From contig NZ_CP011451.1 of the NCBI RefSeq assembly GCF_001007935.1, positions 124,001 to 188,000 on the forward strand: 64,000 bases of DNA, read 5' to 3'. A model generated the notes under the pieces. That model was given only the letters and a program-made list of their open reading frames with translations. It did not search any database and was not told the origin of the DNA. Position numbers and translations under genes: made by a program. The stretch comes from Nitrosomonas communis. GTDB lineage: Bacteria; Pseudomonadota; Gammaproteobacteria; Burkholderiales; Nitrosomonadaceae. Each line of letters opens with the position of its first letter. The first letter of the stretch is position 1. Below are positions 43,978 through 52,872 of the stretch, piece after piece.

Positions 43978-44059
43978 CACTGGCTGATCATAAAGATAAG
44001 AGAGTGCCTGCAGCAGCAGGACCGATGCTCAGCTCTCTTGTTGAAATTAACGACGAGGC

Positions 44060-45094
44060 CTAAGGTTTACGGCCACTCACGATACTATAATAGCCAAAAG
44101 CTTTCTGAATTTGAATTTGCTCAAATCCGATTTCCCTGAGCATCGCTGACAATTCCTGACCGGAATATTGCTTGCCCTCAGTCCAGCCCAGCATCATCAT
44201 GCTGAATGCTGCGGCAGCGAAAGGACCGGTTTTTTCATCATTATAGAGCATCTCATGAATAACGATCCGTCCGCCCGATTCCAGACTATTGAAACTTTTC
44301 GCCATCAAAAAGTGACATTTTTCTGGCAACCAATCGTGAAACATATTGGAGAAAAAGTGCAGATCGGCAGCAGGCCACTGATCGCGCCAGATATTGATCT
44401 CACACGTTTTAACGCGGTCCTGCAGCTTGTACCGGGTAATATAGTTCTGCGCAATCTCACACACCTGGGAGAAATCCAGGATATATGCCTGTAAATCTGG
44501 CCAACGCAAGGCCGCACCAATCGAATGCGCGCCAGAACCTCCCCCAATATCCAGCATCATCCGGTGCTGGGATAAATCCATGACTTGTGGCCAAACGAGC
44601 GCTGGTGTCATGCTGATACTGTGCATGCCGCAGGTGAAGCGTTGGAGCAATTCGATCTGCTCCTCATGAGATTTGAAAATATCGCCTCCTCCGTATGCCT
44701 GGGCAGAATCGGTAAGGGCAGCTTTCTCCAGACCCGCATAGGTAGATACTTGGTAATTGTCGATCATCAGATCCCAAAAAAATCCGAAGTAATTAGGACT
44801 GTCTTCGAGCAGATATTCCTTACTAACCGGGGTCAGCGAATAGCGCCCCTCTTGTAAGGATAAGAAGCCTAATGCAGTTGCCGTCGTCAATATCGCTTCG
44901 GCCGGACGCTGCGCTATGTTCAGTGCCTTGCAAATTTCCGGCAAAGTATGGGAATTTTGAGCTAATAAAGGAAAAATTTTCAACCGATGCGCCAGTAACA
45001 AGGCTGGATAACCATAAATTGCAAAGACCACATCCCAGAGTGGACGGTCATCCACCTGCGGTACCTGAATACTGGAAAAAATATCTCGCGCCAT
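44060..45094 (-). CDS. SAM-dependent O-methyltransferase
   Basis: 344 residues of the family-2 O-methyltransferases (plant caffeate / hydroxyneurosporene / acetylserotonin type). N-terminal winged-helix dimerisation domain (LLAHRLKIFPLLAQNSHTLPEICKALNIAQRPAEAILTTATALGFLSL), SAM motif MMLDIGGGSGAHSIGAALRWP, DLHFFSNMFHDWLPEKCHFLMAKSF and IVIHEMLYNDEKTGPFAAAAFSMMML. The substrate is unknown. Follows an SRPBCC gene on the same strand with 99 bp between, so the pair may act in one small-molecule pathway (methylation plus cyclase-type or lipid-binding protein). Confidence 0.9.
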   Translation of the reverse strand: MARDIFSSIQVPQVDDRPLWDVVFAIYGYPALLLAHRLKIFPLLAQNSHTLPEICKALNIAQRPAEAILTTATALGFLSLQEGRYSLTPVSKEYLLEDSPNYFGFFWDLMIDNYQVSTYAGLEKAALTDSAQAYGGGDIFKSHEEQIELLQRFTCGMHSISMTPALVWPQVMDLSQHRMMLDIGGGSGAHSIGAALRWPDLQAYILDFSQVCEIAQNYITRYKLQDRVKTCEINIWRDQWPAADLHFFSNMFHDWLPEKCHFLMAKSFNSLESGGRIVIHEMLYNDEKTGPFAAAAFSMMMLGWTEGKQYSGQELSAMLREIGFEQIQIQKAFGYYSIVSGRKP

Positions 45095-45193
45095 GAATTC
45101 TCCTTTTCTGACTACAAGTGACTGACAGAACGGGTCAATCGTCAGGATGTATTTTTTATCAATAATTAACCAATCTTTGTGCTTCTATACTGC

Positions 45194-45703
45194 TCAGGTT
45201 GCAGAACTTTCCATTGATTTTTCTGCCTCTACCAGGCGCTTGATATTCTGAACGGTACGTTCAGCCCCATCTTTTATAGCAGAACGAACTAATCCCTCGA
45301 AAGGCCGCATGACAACTAATAATTCCAGCAGCTCAAAAGAAAACGTCAGTTTAGTAGATTTCTCCAGATTCATATCCTGCAATTCATAGGTACAGCGAAA
45401 GGGATCAGATACACCGGCCAATACCAAGCGTACACCCGGTTCAAAAGTAAAAATTTTGAAGCGTGATTCGCTACGGCGCCCCATATCAAGACGCACTTGC
45501 CGCCCAAGCGTACCCAGTTGTACTGGACCTGGTGTGAGTTGCTCAAGCTCTTGAACCTCCGGCGACCATTTTGGGTAATTCTGGAACAGATCCTCACCCA
45601 GATATTTGAAGAGATCTTTCGTCGAACATTCCACTAAAGTGGAAGCTCTTCCTATGATCGGTTCTGTAGAGCCCAAGTTGAGCATGTTGCCTAAATTGAA
45701 CAT
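45194..45703 (-). CDS. SRPBCC (polyketide cyclase/START-like) protein
   Basis: 169 residues with the helix-grip pattern: IIGRASTLVECSTKDLFKYLGEDLFQNYPKWSPEVQELEQLTPGPVQLGTLGRQVRLDMGRRSESRFKI, strands FEPGVRLVLAGVSDPFRCTYELQ and TKLTFSFELLEL, and a long C-terminal helix LVRSAIKDGAERTVQNIKRLVEAEK. Such proteins bind hydrophobic ligands or act as cyclases. Likely co-transcribed with the methyltransferase downstream. Function unresolved. Confidence 0.85.
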   Translation of the reverse strand: MFNLGNMLNLGSTEPIIGRASTLVECSTKDLFKYLGEDLFQNYPKWSPEVQELEQLTPGPVQLGTLGRQVRLDMGRRSESRFKIFTFEPGVRLVLAGVSDPFRCTYELQDMNLEKSTKLTFSFELLELLVVMRPFEGLVRSAIKDGAERTVQNIKRLVEAEKSMESSAT

Positions 45704-45963
45704 GTTACAAGAGTTCCTTCTGGCTAGTTGATGTCCGACTCAGCATCTGCGAAGAATGAAACTCCGCTAAAATGAAGCTTCGCTAACAGATTTGTTCATA
45801 ACTTTTCAGCCAATTTCTTGACGATGAGTCTAGACCTTAAACGAATCAGAGATCAGTTTCAAGCTCTTCATATAAAAATATTGCTTGAACCAGCTCGCTC
45901 GTATAATCAGTTCATGCTTAACATAAATAACTAAAACCTTCTTCCTGAACCTCTTGATAGCTT
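45704..45963. other. Divergent spacer, nothing specific recognised
   Basis: Promoters for the SRPBCC and mtfA genes must lie here; no single site stands out. Confidence 0.4.
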
Positions 45964-46746
45964 ATGATATGGAAACTGAAAAAGTGGTGGCGAAACTATA
46001 TCTTCCAGCATGAACCGATCGCTGAAGCCATCTGGCAGAATGTGCTAGCACGCGTGCACTTTCTGCAAGGATTGACCCAGCCTGAAACCCTACAGCTGCG
46101 GCAATGGACGAGCATTTTCCTGCACGACAAAAAAATAAATGGCGCGCAGGGTCTCATCGTCACGGAAGAAATGCGCGTAATGATCGCGATCCAGGCCTGT
46201 ATGCTGATTTTGGAACTTGATCTGGACTATTATCGCAACTGGCTGGAAATCATCGTCTATCCAGGAGAATTCATTCTTGATTATGAATATACCGATGAAA
46301 TGGGCATCGTTCACGCTGTACACATGGCCGCATCAGGCGAATCATGGCTAGCTGGACCCGTCATCCTTTCATGGGAAGATGTCAACAATACCAATAATAA
46401 ACAGGGATATAATGTGGTAATACATGAGTTTGCACATAAGCTGGATATGTTGAATGGGACAGCCAATGGCTGTCCTCCACTGCACAGAAATATGGATCCA
46501 CGCGCCTGGACTGCGGCCTTTAAGCAAGCTTTTGAGGCTTGCTGTAAGCAGCTCGATAAAGGAGATGAGCTGGTTATCGATCCTTATGCCGCTACCAGTC
46601 CGGCAGAATTCTTTGCAGTCATGAGTGAAGCTTTTTTTGTCAAGCCATATGCAATACAACAATATTTTCCTCAAGTCTATCAGCAATTGTCTGCCTTCTA
46701 TCGCCAGAACCCAGCGATGCGATGGCCAACAGGAGTTAACTTGTGA
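45964..46746 (+). CDS. mtfA: M90-family zinc peptidase MtfA
   Basis: 260 residues, cytoplasmic. Zinc motif VVIHEFAHKLDMLNG (HExxH) with a downstream Glu in SPAEFFAVMSEAFF, as in the anthrax-lethal-factor-like MtfA fold. In E. coli MtfA binds the glucose repressor Mlc and has aminopeptidase activity. The stop overlaps the glk start by 3-4 bases, which couples a glucose-regulation-associated peptidase to glucokinase. Confidence 0.95.
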   Translation: MIWKLKKWWRNYIFQHEPIAEAIWQNVLARVHFLQGLTQPETLQLRQWTSIFLHDKKINGAQGLIVTEEMRVMIAIQACMLILELDLDYYRNWLEIIVYPGEFILDYEYTDEMGIVHAVHMAASGESWLAGPVILSWEDVNNTNNKQGYNVVIHEFAHKLDMLNGTANGCPPLHRNMDPRAWTAAFKQAFEACCKQLDKGDELVIDPYAATSPAEFFAVMSEAFFVKPYAIQQYFPQVYQQLSAFYRQNPAMRWPTGVNL

Positions 46747-47750
46747 ACAACTATTTTATTTATGGTGATATCGGTGGCACCAAGACATTATTGCGTGCAG
46801 AAGTAGCCGACGGTAATAAAACGGATTTATATTACGAACGGCGTTATGACAGCCAGGCTTATCCTGATTTCGACATGATACTCGCCGATTTTCTGGACAA
46901 AGCGGAACTGAATCAAGCCGGCCACTTTCCAATATCAGCTTGTTTTGGCATAGCAGGCCCAATCATGTCGCAACGAGCCAAACTGACCAATTTACCCTGG
47001 TTGATGGACGCATCCGCTCTTGCAGCCAAATTTTCTATTCCCAAGGTAAAGCTGATCAATGATTTCGAAGCGATCGCATTAGGTATTGAAAAGTTATGCC
47101 TGAATGATCTGGCAGCGCTGCAATGGGGGATAGCAGAGAGGCAAGCAATGCGGGTAGTGTTAGGCGCGGGGACCGGTATGGGCGTCGCCTGGCTTCATTG
47201 GCAAGGCGATCGTTATATTCCGTTATCTACAGAAGGAGGGCACATTGAATTCGCCCCTGCCACCTCCTTGCAGATGGAATTACTGGATTATCTGATGAAA
47301 AAATTTGATCACGTCTCAGTCGAGCGGGTTCTTTCAGGACCGGGGTTGACTAATATCTTCAATTTCCTGCAAAGCGACCCAACCAGATTTCCCGGGATCA
47401 TTGCTGAGGAATTAAAGGAAGACAGCGGCGCCGTCATCGCGCAGCTGGCCTATGAGCAAAAGCACCCGATCGCTCTGCAAGCATTTGAGTTGTTTGTTGA
47501 AATTTATGGCGCCTACGCGGGCAATCTGGCGCTGCTGGGATTATGCCGAGGCGGCGTCTATATTGCTGGCGGGATCGCACCCAAAATCATTGACACCTTG
47601 CTGACGGGCAATTTCATGCATGCCTTCCGCCATAAAGGGCGATACTCCGAAATGATGAGTGAAATTCCAGTCTATGTCATCATGAACCCGCAAGTGGGCT
47701 TGTTAGGCGCCGGTCTCGAAGCGCAACGGTTAATGGGAGCTAGCACTTGA
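46743..47750 (+). CDS. glk: Glucokinase
   Basis: ATP-dependent phosphorylation of glucose to glucose 6-phosphate. 335 residues of the E. coli-type Glk (not ROK). Phosphate-1 loop YGDIGGTKTLLRAEV, ACFGIAGPIM, KLINDFEAIALGIE with the catalytic Asp, GAGTGMGVAWLHW (phosphate-2 region), STEGGHIEFAP with the sugar-binding Glu/His, and GGVYIAGGIAPKI (adenosine). GTG start at 46743, overlapping the mtfA TGA. In an autotroph it may serve glycogen or sucrose turnover. Confidence 0.95.
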   Translation: MNNYFIYGDIGGTKTLLRAEVADGNKTDLYYERRYDSQAYPDFDMILADFLDKAELNQAGHFPISACFGIAGPIMSQRAKLTNLPWLMDASALAAKFSIPKVKLINDFEAIALGIEKLCLNDLAALQWGIAERQAMRVVLGAGTGMGVAWLHWQGDRYIPLSTEGGHIEFAPATSLQMELLDYLMKKFDHVSVERVLSGPGLTNIFNFLQSDPTRFPGIIAEELKEDSGAVIAQLAYEQKHPIALQAFELFVEIYGAYAGNLALLGLCRGGVYIAGGIAPKIIDTLLTGNFMHAFRHKGRYSEMMSEIPVYVIMNPQVGLLGAGLEAQRLMGAST

Positions 47751-47807
47751 TTAATCAAATCAGTCGCGTTAACCGGTATAGAAAAACATATTCGAGGCAA
47801 CAGACGC

Positions 47808-47850
47808 GCAGGCAGACCGACAAAGAGTCAGATTGGGTTTGGAAAAAAAC
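47808..47850. repeat. Possible MITE remnant
   Basis: GCAGACCGACAAAGAGTCAG followed by TTTGGAAAAA resembles the end of the 103-bp element in reverse orientation, heavily decayed. Confidence 0.4.
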
Positions 47851-47874
47851 ACATGATTAAAAAGGTAGAGCAAT

Positions 47875-48549
47875 ATGGGTAGTTATGAAGCATTAATGGC
47901 CACTTTGGCGCTCACCATGGGCGCATCGTGGGCAAGCGGCATTAATTTATATGCCGTTATGCTGGTGCTGGGCCTCGGAGGTGCCACAGACAATATCAAC
48001 TTACCAGCCGAACTCAGCGTGCTAGAAAATCCACTGGTGATCGGCGCAGCGGCGGTGATGTATGTAGTACAGTTTTTTATCGATAAAATACCCGGCCTGG
48101 ATAGCGCCTGGGACACCCTGCACACTTTTGTCCGCATCCCTGCAGGCGCCATGCTGGCAGCCGGTACGGTGGGTGATGTGTCCCCTGCAATGGAAATCGC
48201 CGCAGGCATTCTGGGCGGTGGCGTCGCCGCTACCAGTCACGCCACCAAGACGGGCACACGCTTGATGCTTAATACCTCACCCGAGCCAGTCACAAACTGG
48301 TCTGCCTCCATCAGTGAAGATTTACTGGTGCTAGGTGGCTTATGGACTGCATTGAATCACCCCATATTATTTCTGATCCTGTTCATTATTTTTATTGGCC
48401 TAGCCATCTGGCTATTGCCCAAATTGTGGAAATTTATTAGAGGGGTGTTACTCAGAATAGGTAAATTCTTTGGAATGACAAACGCTAGCGCTACTGAAAC
48501 TGGTCATGGCGCTGCGTCATTTACTGAAAGCAAGCATGAGGGCAAATAG
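47875..48549 (+). CDS. DUF4126 membrane protein
   Basis: 224 residues with about five membrane helices. Matches DUF4126: LTMGASWASGINLYAVMLVLGLGG, FFIDKIPGLDSAWDTLHTFVRIPAGAMLAAG, ILGGGVAATSHATKTGTRLMLNTSPEPVTNWSASISED. Conserved Gly, the DKIPGLDSAWD loop and the TR..N..PEP..N motif are all present. Function unknown. The C-terminal 35 residues are hydrophilic. Single gene after glk with 124 bp between. Confidence 0.88.
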   Translation: MGSYEALMATLALTMGASWASGINLYAVMLVLGLGGATDNINLPAELSVLENPLVIGAAAVMYVVQFFIDKIPGLDSAWDTLHTFVRIPAGAMLAAGTVGDVSPAMEIAAGILGGGVAATSHATKTGTRLMLNTSPEPVTNWSASISEDLLVLGGLWTALNHPILFLILFIIFIGLAIWLLPKLWKFIRGVLLRIGKFFGMTNASATETGHGAASFTESKHEGK

Positions 48550-48680
48550 AGTTCTCAAAATCCGGAGAGTGCTTCTTAAATGCACTTCATGCACTCTTCC
48601 ATGGTAAATACCATTTCATTCTAATAGCATTGTCTGGTGAGACTCATGAATTATAAGGAGAGTAAAAACAGTCTCCTGCT

Positions 48681-49121
48681 TCAAGTTTTCTGTGCTTTAC
48701 CCGTAGATTTATTCTTAGAAAATTTATTTGCAGGCCTGAAGCGGTTTTTCCCTGCAACCTTTAGAAGACGAAGGAATTTTGAACACTCGAAATGACTGGG
48801 GGCGCTACATACCGCTGCATGACGGAGGCTGTCGCGCATAGAAGTTAATTCTTTTATTTTTCTGTCCAATTCGTCAGCCCTCGTTAAAAGCAGTTGCCTA
48901 TTGATTTCAGGTCCCTGAGGGGTAAACATTTCCGAAATCTCTTCAAGTGAAAACCCAGCGCTACGTGCCAATGAAATCAGCGCCAGCCTCTGCAGAATAT
49001 CAGCATGAAATAGCCGCCGCAAACCACTGCGGCCGTAAGATTGAATAAGCCCTTTCTCTTCGTAATACCGTAATGTCGAGGCCGGCAACCCCGATGCCTT
49101 AGCAATCTCTGCAATGTCCAT
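48681..49121 (-). CDS. MerR-family transcriptional regulator
   Basis: 146 residues. N-terminal winged helix MDIAEIAKASGLPASTLRYYEEKGLIQSYGRSGLRRLF, helix LALISLARSAGFSLEEISEMF, dimerisation coiled coil LTRADELDRKIKELTSMRDSLRHA, then a Cys/His tail (VCSAPSHFECSKFLRLL) that could sense redox state or a thiophilic ligand, followed by a Lys-rich end. Divergent from tpm-tauE; the promoter between has a MerR-type 19-bp spacer, so this protein is the likely regulator of that operon. Confidence 0.92.
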   Translation of the reverse strand: MDIAEIAKASGLPASTLRYYEEKGLIQSYGRSGLRRLFHADILQRLALISLARSAGFSLEEISEMFTPQGPEINRQLLLTRADELDRKIKELTSMRDSLRHAAVCSAPSHFECSKFLRLLKVAGKNRFRPANKFSKNKSTGKAQKT

Positions 49122-49141
49122 AAAGATTCCTATTAAACCAC

Positions 49142-49172
49142 TTGACTTAAAGTCAACTTGAACTTGTATCGT
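49142..49172 (+). promoter_or_regulatory. MerR-type promoter and operator for tpm-tauE
   Basis: TTGACT (49142-49147), a 19-base spacer and TATCGT (49167-49172). The palindrome TTGACTTAAAGTCAA (49142-49156) overlaps the -35 and spacer. An over-long 19-bp spacer with a dyad is the signature of promoters untwisted by MerR proteins. Confidence 0.65.
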
Positions 49173-49248
49173 ACTTTAGAACACCACCTAAAACAACATT
49201 AAAGTTGGCTTTCTGGTAACGGATAAATTGAAAATATGAGGAAATAAT

Positions 49249-49893
49249 ATGGAAGCGAGTTACTGGCATCAAAGATGGCAACAGGGTGAAATTGGTTTTC
49301 ATGAAAGCCAAGTCCATCCGGCGTTGGTTGAGCATTTGAGCAGATTGAACCTGACAAAAGGGGCCAGACTCTTTCTACCTTTGTGCGGTAAAACGCTTGA
49401 CATTGCCTGGTTGCTTGCAAATAACTATCGAATTGTCGGTGCAGAGCTGAGTTCGATCGCAATAAACGAACTGTTTGCAGCGCTGGGTTTAGTACCGGAA
49501 ATCACCCCAGTTGGAGCGCTGTCTCGCTACAGCGCAAAAAATATCGATATCTGGGTTGGTGATATATTCGACTTAACTAGCAGCCTGCTCGGCGCAGTTG
49601 ATGCCATCTATGACAGAGCGGCTTTAGTAGCACTGCCAGAGCACATGCGCAACCGATATGCGGCACATCTGATAGTGCTCACTCATGCAACTCCGCAGTT
49701 GCTGATCACCTATGAATATGACCAGCACTTATATGATGGTCCGCCATTTTCAGTTCCGGAAAAAGAATTGAAGCAGCATTATGGCGGAACTTATCAGCTG
49801 CAGCAGATGGCGCAAGATCAAATCGCGGGCGGCCTCAAGGGAAAAGTGGAGGCATCAACTGTTATATGGCTTCTTCAAAGGAAAAAGACATGA
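49249..49893 (+). CDS. tpm: Thiopurine S-methyltransferase family protein
   Basis: SAM-dependent methyltransferase of 214 residues. YWHQRWQQGEIGFHESQVHPAL is the family start; GARLFLPLCGKTLDIAWLLANNYRIVGAELS is the SAM-binding motif I with the LCGK signature; YDRAALVALPEHMRNRYAAHL and PPFSVPEKEL follow. In bacteria relatives methylate thiols, tellurite and selenium compounds. Overlap (ATGA) with tauE and control by the MerR protein suggest a response to a chalcogen or thiol compound, methylated and exported. Confidence 0.95.
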   Translation: MEASYWHQRWQQGEIGFHESQVHPALVEHLSRLNLTKGARLFLPLCGKTLDIAWLLANNYRIVGAELSSIAINELFAALGLVPEITPVGALSRYSAKNIDIWVGDIFDLTSSLLGAVDAIYDRAALVALPEHMRNRYAAHLIVLTHATPQLLITYEYDQHLYDGPPFSVPEKELKQHYGGTYQLQQMAQDQIAGGLKGKVEASTVIWLLQRKKT

Positions 49894-50714
49894 CTGCAGT
49901 TCATATGCTGAGCATTGAATGGCTTCTGTTATACGCCGCTCTGGGCGCCTTAGTTGGCTTTATGTCGGGGTTATTTGGTGTAGGTGGTAGCGGAATACTG
50001 GTTCCGCTGCTGGCATCTTTGTTTGCTTACCAAGGGATTGGTACAGGTCAGCCTGTCCATTTGGCGCTGGGCACAGCGTTGACATGCATGATTGTCACCT
50101 CAGCGGTAAGCACCCGGGCACACAACGCAAGGGGATCCGTAGAGTGGAAAGTAGTGGGCGGCATGACATTGGGGATTCTTGTGGGTGCTTATGCCGCTAG
50201 TCAGGTTGCTGCCAAGGTCAATGTGGCTTATATAGCGCTGTTTTTTGCCTTTTTTATGGGACTTGTGGCAATGCAAATATTTATTGGATGGCAACCTAAG
50301 CCCAGCAATAAACCAATGAGACATCATACATTGATAAGTGTCGGCATGAGTATTGGTGCTATTTCTGCACTGGCTGCGGTGGGCGGCAGCTTGCTTACCA
50401 TTCTTTATCTGAGCTATAAAAATATTGAGTTTAAAAAAGCCATTGGCACCTCAGCAGCCATTGGCTTTCCGATTGCTATTGCGGGCGCGGCTGGCTATAT
50501 GATAGGTGGCTGGTCTGCAACATCGGACATCCCTTACACGGTTGGCTACCTTTACGCCCCAGCATTTATCACTATATCTATCACCAGTATTATTGCTGCT
50601 CCTGTTGGCGTGCGTTTATCACACAATTTGCCAGCAGGGTATATGAAAAAAATATTCGCAGTTACGTCGTTGTTATTGAGTATAAAAATGTGCTTATCAG
50701 TTGCTTGGGACTAA
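49890..50714 (+). CDS. TauE/SafE-family membrane permease
   Basis: 274 residues, about eight membrane helices, with the family motif AALGALVGFMSGLFGVGGSGILVPLL near the N-terminus and its repeat-half counterpart SIGAISALAAVGGSLLTILYL. The family exports sulfite, sulfoacetate or related anions. Start at 49890 within ATGA of the tpm stop; the earlier in-frame ATG at 49866 lies inside tpm. Probable transporter for the product or substrate of the tpm system (inference from operon). Confidence 0.9.
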   Translation: MTAVHMLSIEWLLLYAALGALVGFMSGLFGVGGSGILVPLLASLFAYQGIGTGQPVHLALGTALTCMIVTSAVSTRAHNARGSVEWKVVGGMTLGILVGAYAASQVAAKVNVAYIALFFAFFMGLVAMQIFIGWQPKPSNKPMRHHTLISVGMSIGAISALAAVGGSLLTILYLSYKNIEFKKAIGTSAAIGFPIAIAGAAGYMIGGWSATSDIPYTVGYLYAPAFITISITSIIAAPVGVRLSHNLPAGYMKKIFAVTSLLLSIKMCLSVAWD

Positions 50715-50858
50715 CTTATAATTAGATATAATGAATGTGGCCAAGTATCGCGAATCAATAAAAATAAGTTACACTACAGACTATGTCAAGATCACTCCGA
50801 TTAGTGCCGTAGGATATAGTAGGCGAAGTCATATGCCATATGCGGCGCCATGATCAAG

Positions 50859-50912
50859 GTTTAACATTCGGCGCAATACGCTTCGCTATTACGCCCTACA
50901 CGAGTTTAAGGC
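50859..50912 (-). other. attC-like integron recombination site
   Basis: Minus strand: CTTAAAC (50910-50904) at one end and GTTAAAC (50865-50859, fitting GTTRRRY) at the other, around the inverted repeat GGCGTAATA/TATTGCGCC with an 8-base loop. About 54 bp, seven bases after the stop of the PIN gene, where a cassette attC belongs. Confidence 0.6.
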
Positions 50913-50919
50913 AAGTGCA

Positions 50920-51927
50920 TCAGGTGTCTAGCATATCCCACTCGTCACCCAAGACCCAGCGAGGTGCTGACAGCTTCCCGTTTAGTATCCCCCATTCAAA
51001 GTCATCCCATGGGCCGGTGTCATCATATTTCTCTACCACCTTCCGAGCTGCTTCGAGAGCGCTTCTCCATATACTCTCATGAATTACCTCATTTCCGTAT
51101 CTTTTATCATCATCAGGAATGATGCGGATATTACCATTTTTCATATGATAAGCCCGGTTGCAATGACGGTTGTACCATACCTTATCTACCAGCTCATCCA
51201 TAGCAGAAAGGATTTCTTGGAGACTACGAGTTTCCTGCGCGAAGTCATATTCAAACTGAGCATCCTCTAGCATACCTTCATCCAGAAAGTTAATGGCGGA
51301 TGATATGGTGCTGAAGTAGTGAACGTTGCTGCTAGAAAAAATCTCAGAAAAATCCTGATGGGGCTCGCGATGATCTTTGGAAGAGAAATCGTTGTGATTG
51401 TGCGTAACAAAGACAAACGCGTCACCGCCGGATTGGTTATTAATAACAAACTCCGTAAATAACTCAATGAGTACTGCATCTGCCATGGAGTTCTTACTGA
51501 TATGGAAGGGCGCTCGCTTATCAAGCGCTCTTGCGACAGCCGCTAACTTGGCACTATCTGTTGCCTCGACCTTCAACGATTTTTCTATCAGATGCTCAAC
51601 CCTCGAGATGGTTGCATAGTTAGCTTCTGACAGTAGCGGCAATCTAGAACCCACCTCTTTAAGAACTTCTATAGCAGTTCCTTTATTATTACCACTAAAT
51701 TCCTCGACAACGCTTCTAACTTGTTTAAATTCCTGCGATAGCCGTCTCGTTGTTTTCTCCGCAACATTATCTTTGTTTCTGTTAAACTCGGACACAGCGA
51801 GGTCCGGGATAACAAGCTTGACATTTCCGGTCGACACCAGCTCCTCTAAGGCGGACACTATAGGGAAATCCGTTTTCCGAGTAGATATATCTAATAACAC
51901 GCAGGTATCAAGCATCATGTAGTGCAT
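50920..51927 (-). CDS. PIN-domain protein (integron-cassette gene)
   Basis: About 335 residues. MHYMMLDTCVLLDIS carries the first PIN Asp, LVIPDLAVSEFNRNK the Glu region, NSMADAVLIELFTEFV and AFVFVTHNHNDF the later acidic residues; the family (DUF4935/PIN-like) comprises RNases. The C-terminal ~130 residues (LQEILSAMDELVDKVWYNRHCNRAYHMKNGNIRI...) are extra. ATG at 51927 with AGGAAG nine to twelve bases upstream chosen over 51933 and 51948. Flanked by attC-like sites at 51965-52029 and 50859-50912, it looks like a single promoterless gene cassette; many such cassettes encode toxins or defence proteins. No antitoxin is seen. Confidence 0.82.
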   Translation of the reverse strand: MHYMMLDTCVLLDISTRKTDFPIVSALEELVSTGNVKLVIPDLAVSEFNRNKDNVAEKTTRRLSQEFKQVRSVVEEFSGNNKGTAIEVLKEVGSRLPLLSEANYATISRVEHLIEKSLKVEATDSAKLAAVARALDKRAPFHISKNSMADAVLIELFTEFVINNQSGGDAFVFVTHNHNDFSSKDHREPHQDFSEIFSSSNVHYFSTISSAINFLDEGMLEDAQFEYDFAQETRSLQEILSAMDELVDKVWYNRHCNRAYHMKNGNIRIIPDDDKRYGNEVIHESIWRSALEAARKVVEKYDDTGPWDDFEWGILNGKLSAPRWVLGDEWDMLDT

Positions 51928-51964
51928 GGGCATCTTCCTAATTATCAAGCAGTTATGCCAAAGA

Positions 51965-52029
51965 TTCTAACGTAAAACCTAAGGAGCGCCATATTTTCTG
52001 TGGCGTCCCTCTTTAGTGTCTCGTTAGGC
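51965..52029 (-). other. attC-like integron recombination site
   Basis: Minus strand begins GCCTAAC (52029-52023, fits RYYYAAC), has ACACTAAAGAGGGACGCCAC / TGGCGCTCCTTAGGT inverted arms and ends GTTAGAA (51971-51965). The AAGAGGGACGCC element is typical of environmental attC sites. 65 bp. Confidence 0.75.
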
Positions 52030-52179
52030 ATCTCTCTTGTTAGTCTTGGCCACTTTTCATTCCGGCTAGAGAACACATCGTGAGTATATTCATCTACCCT
52101 GCGCACCTTAGAATGGGGGAATAGTTGCCACGTGCTACTCAAGAAACCGCAGATAAGTAACTTTATAACTATCTCGATC

Positions 52180-52338
52180 TTAGTCTCCATCAACCAGTGA
52201 GATAATAGGATTGATCCATTGCACAAAGTTGGGATCTGCATCAAAAACGTATCGTAATTCAGCCAAACCGGATTCACCTCCTCCAGAGACGGTACGACGG
52301 GCAAAAACTTGTCGGACGCCTCTTCCACCATCGTTAAA
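52180..52338 (-). pseudogene. Truncated gene-cassette remnant
   Basis: Between folA and the first attC-like site a 52-residue frame reads DGGRGVRQVFARRTVSGGGESGLAELRYVFDADPNFVQWINPIISLVDGD before TAA. Its composition is protein-like but no start codon remains. Probably the end of an older cassette or gene. A longer overlapping frame (52418-51945) runs through the attC site and is not convincing. Confidence 0.35.
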
Positions 52339-52362
52339 TTACTCAAGCTCCCAATTTTTATT

Positions 52363-52872
52363 CTATAAAGCCGTTTTACGCTCCAGCACCACAAAATGGT
52401 ATTCCAGTTTGCTTCCATCTTCTAACCTATGGATCTCACGTGAGGATTCATACCATTCATCTTGATCAAATTCAGGAAAAAAAGTATCACCCTCAAAATT
52501 CTGCTGTATCTCGGTAAGATAGATATGCTGGCAATACGCCAGTGTCTGCTGGTAAAGTTCTGCACCGCCAATAATGAAGATTTCCTTATCCGGATAAGGC
52601 AAACAGGCGGTCAATGCTTCCTCAATCGAGCCGGTTACTACCGTACCCGGGACTGAAAAAGCTGGCTGCCTCGTGACGATGATATTGATACGCCCTGGCA
52701 GTGGCCTGCCGATGGATTCATAGGTTTTTCGTCCCATGATGAGTATTTGCCCCATGGTAAGCGCTTTAAAGCGTTTGAGGTCGGCTGACAGATGCCAGGG
52801 AAGCGCATTATTTCGACCGATGACGCGGTTAGTGGCCATGGCTACCAGGATGGATAAACGCTGTGCTGTCAT
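52363..52872 (-). CDS. folA: Dihydrofolate reductase
   Basis: NADPH-dependent reduction of dihydrofolate to tetrahydrofolate. 169 residues. [36 protein letters not shown] holds the Met20-type loop and the substrate-binding Asp (SADLKRF); [25 protein letters not shown] and [14 protein letters not shown] are the NADPH and structural motifs. Start overlaps the thyA stop by four bases, giving the usual thyA-folA couple: ThyA makes dihydrofolate that FolA regenerates. Confidence 0.97.
   Translation of the reverse strand: MTAQRLSILVAMATNRVIGRNNALPWHLSADLKRFKALTMGQILIMGRKTYESIGRPLPGRINIIVTRQPAFSVPGTVVTGSIEEALTACLPYPDKEIFIIGGAELYQQTLAYCQHIYLTEIQQNFEGDTFFPEFDQDEWYESSREIHRLEDGSKLEYHFVVLERKTAL

Noticed and set aside
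51945..52418. 157-codon minus-strand frame next to folA
   Set aside because: It starts inside folA in another frame and reads straight through the attC-like site; another frame in the same DNA has better coding character.
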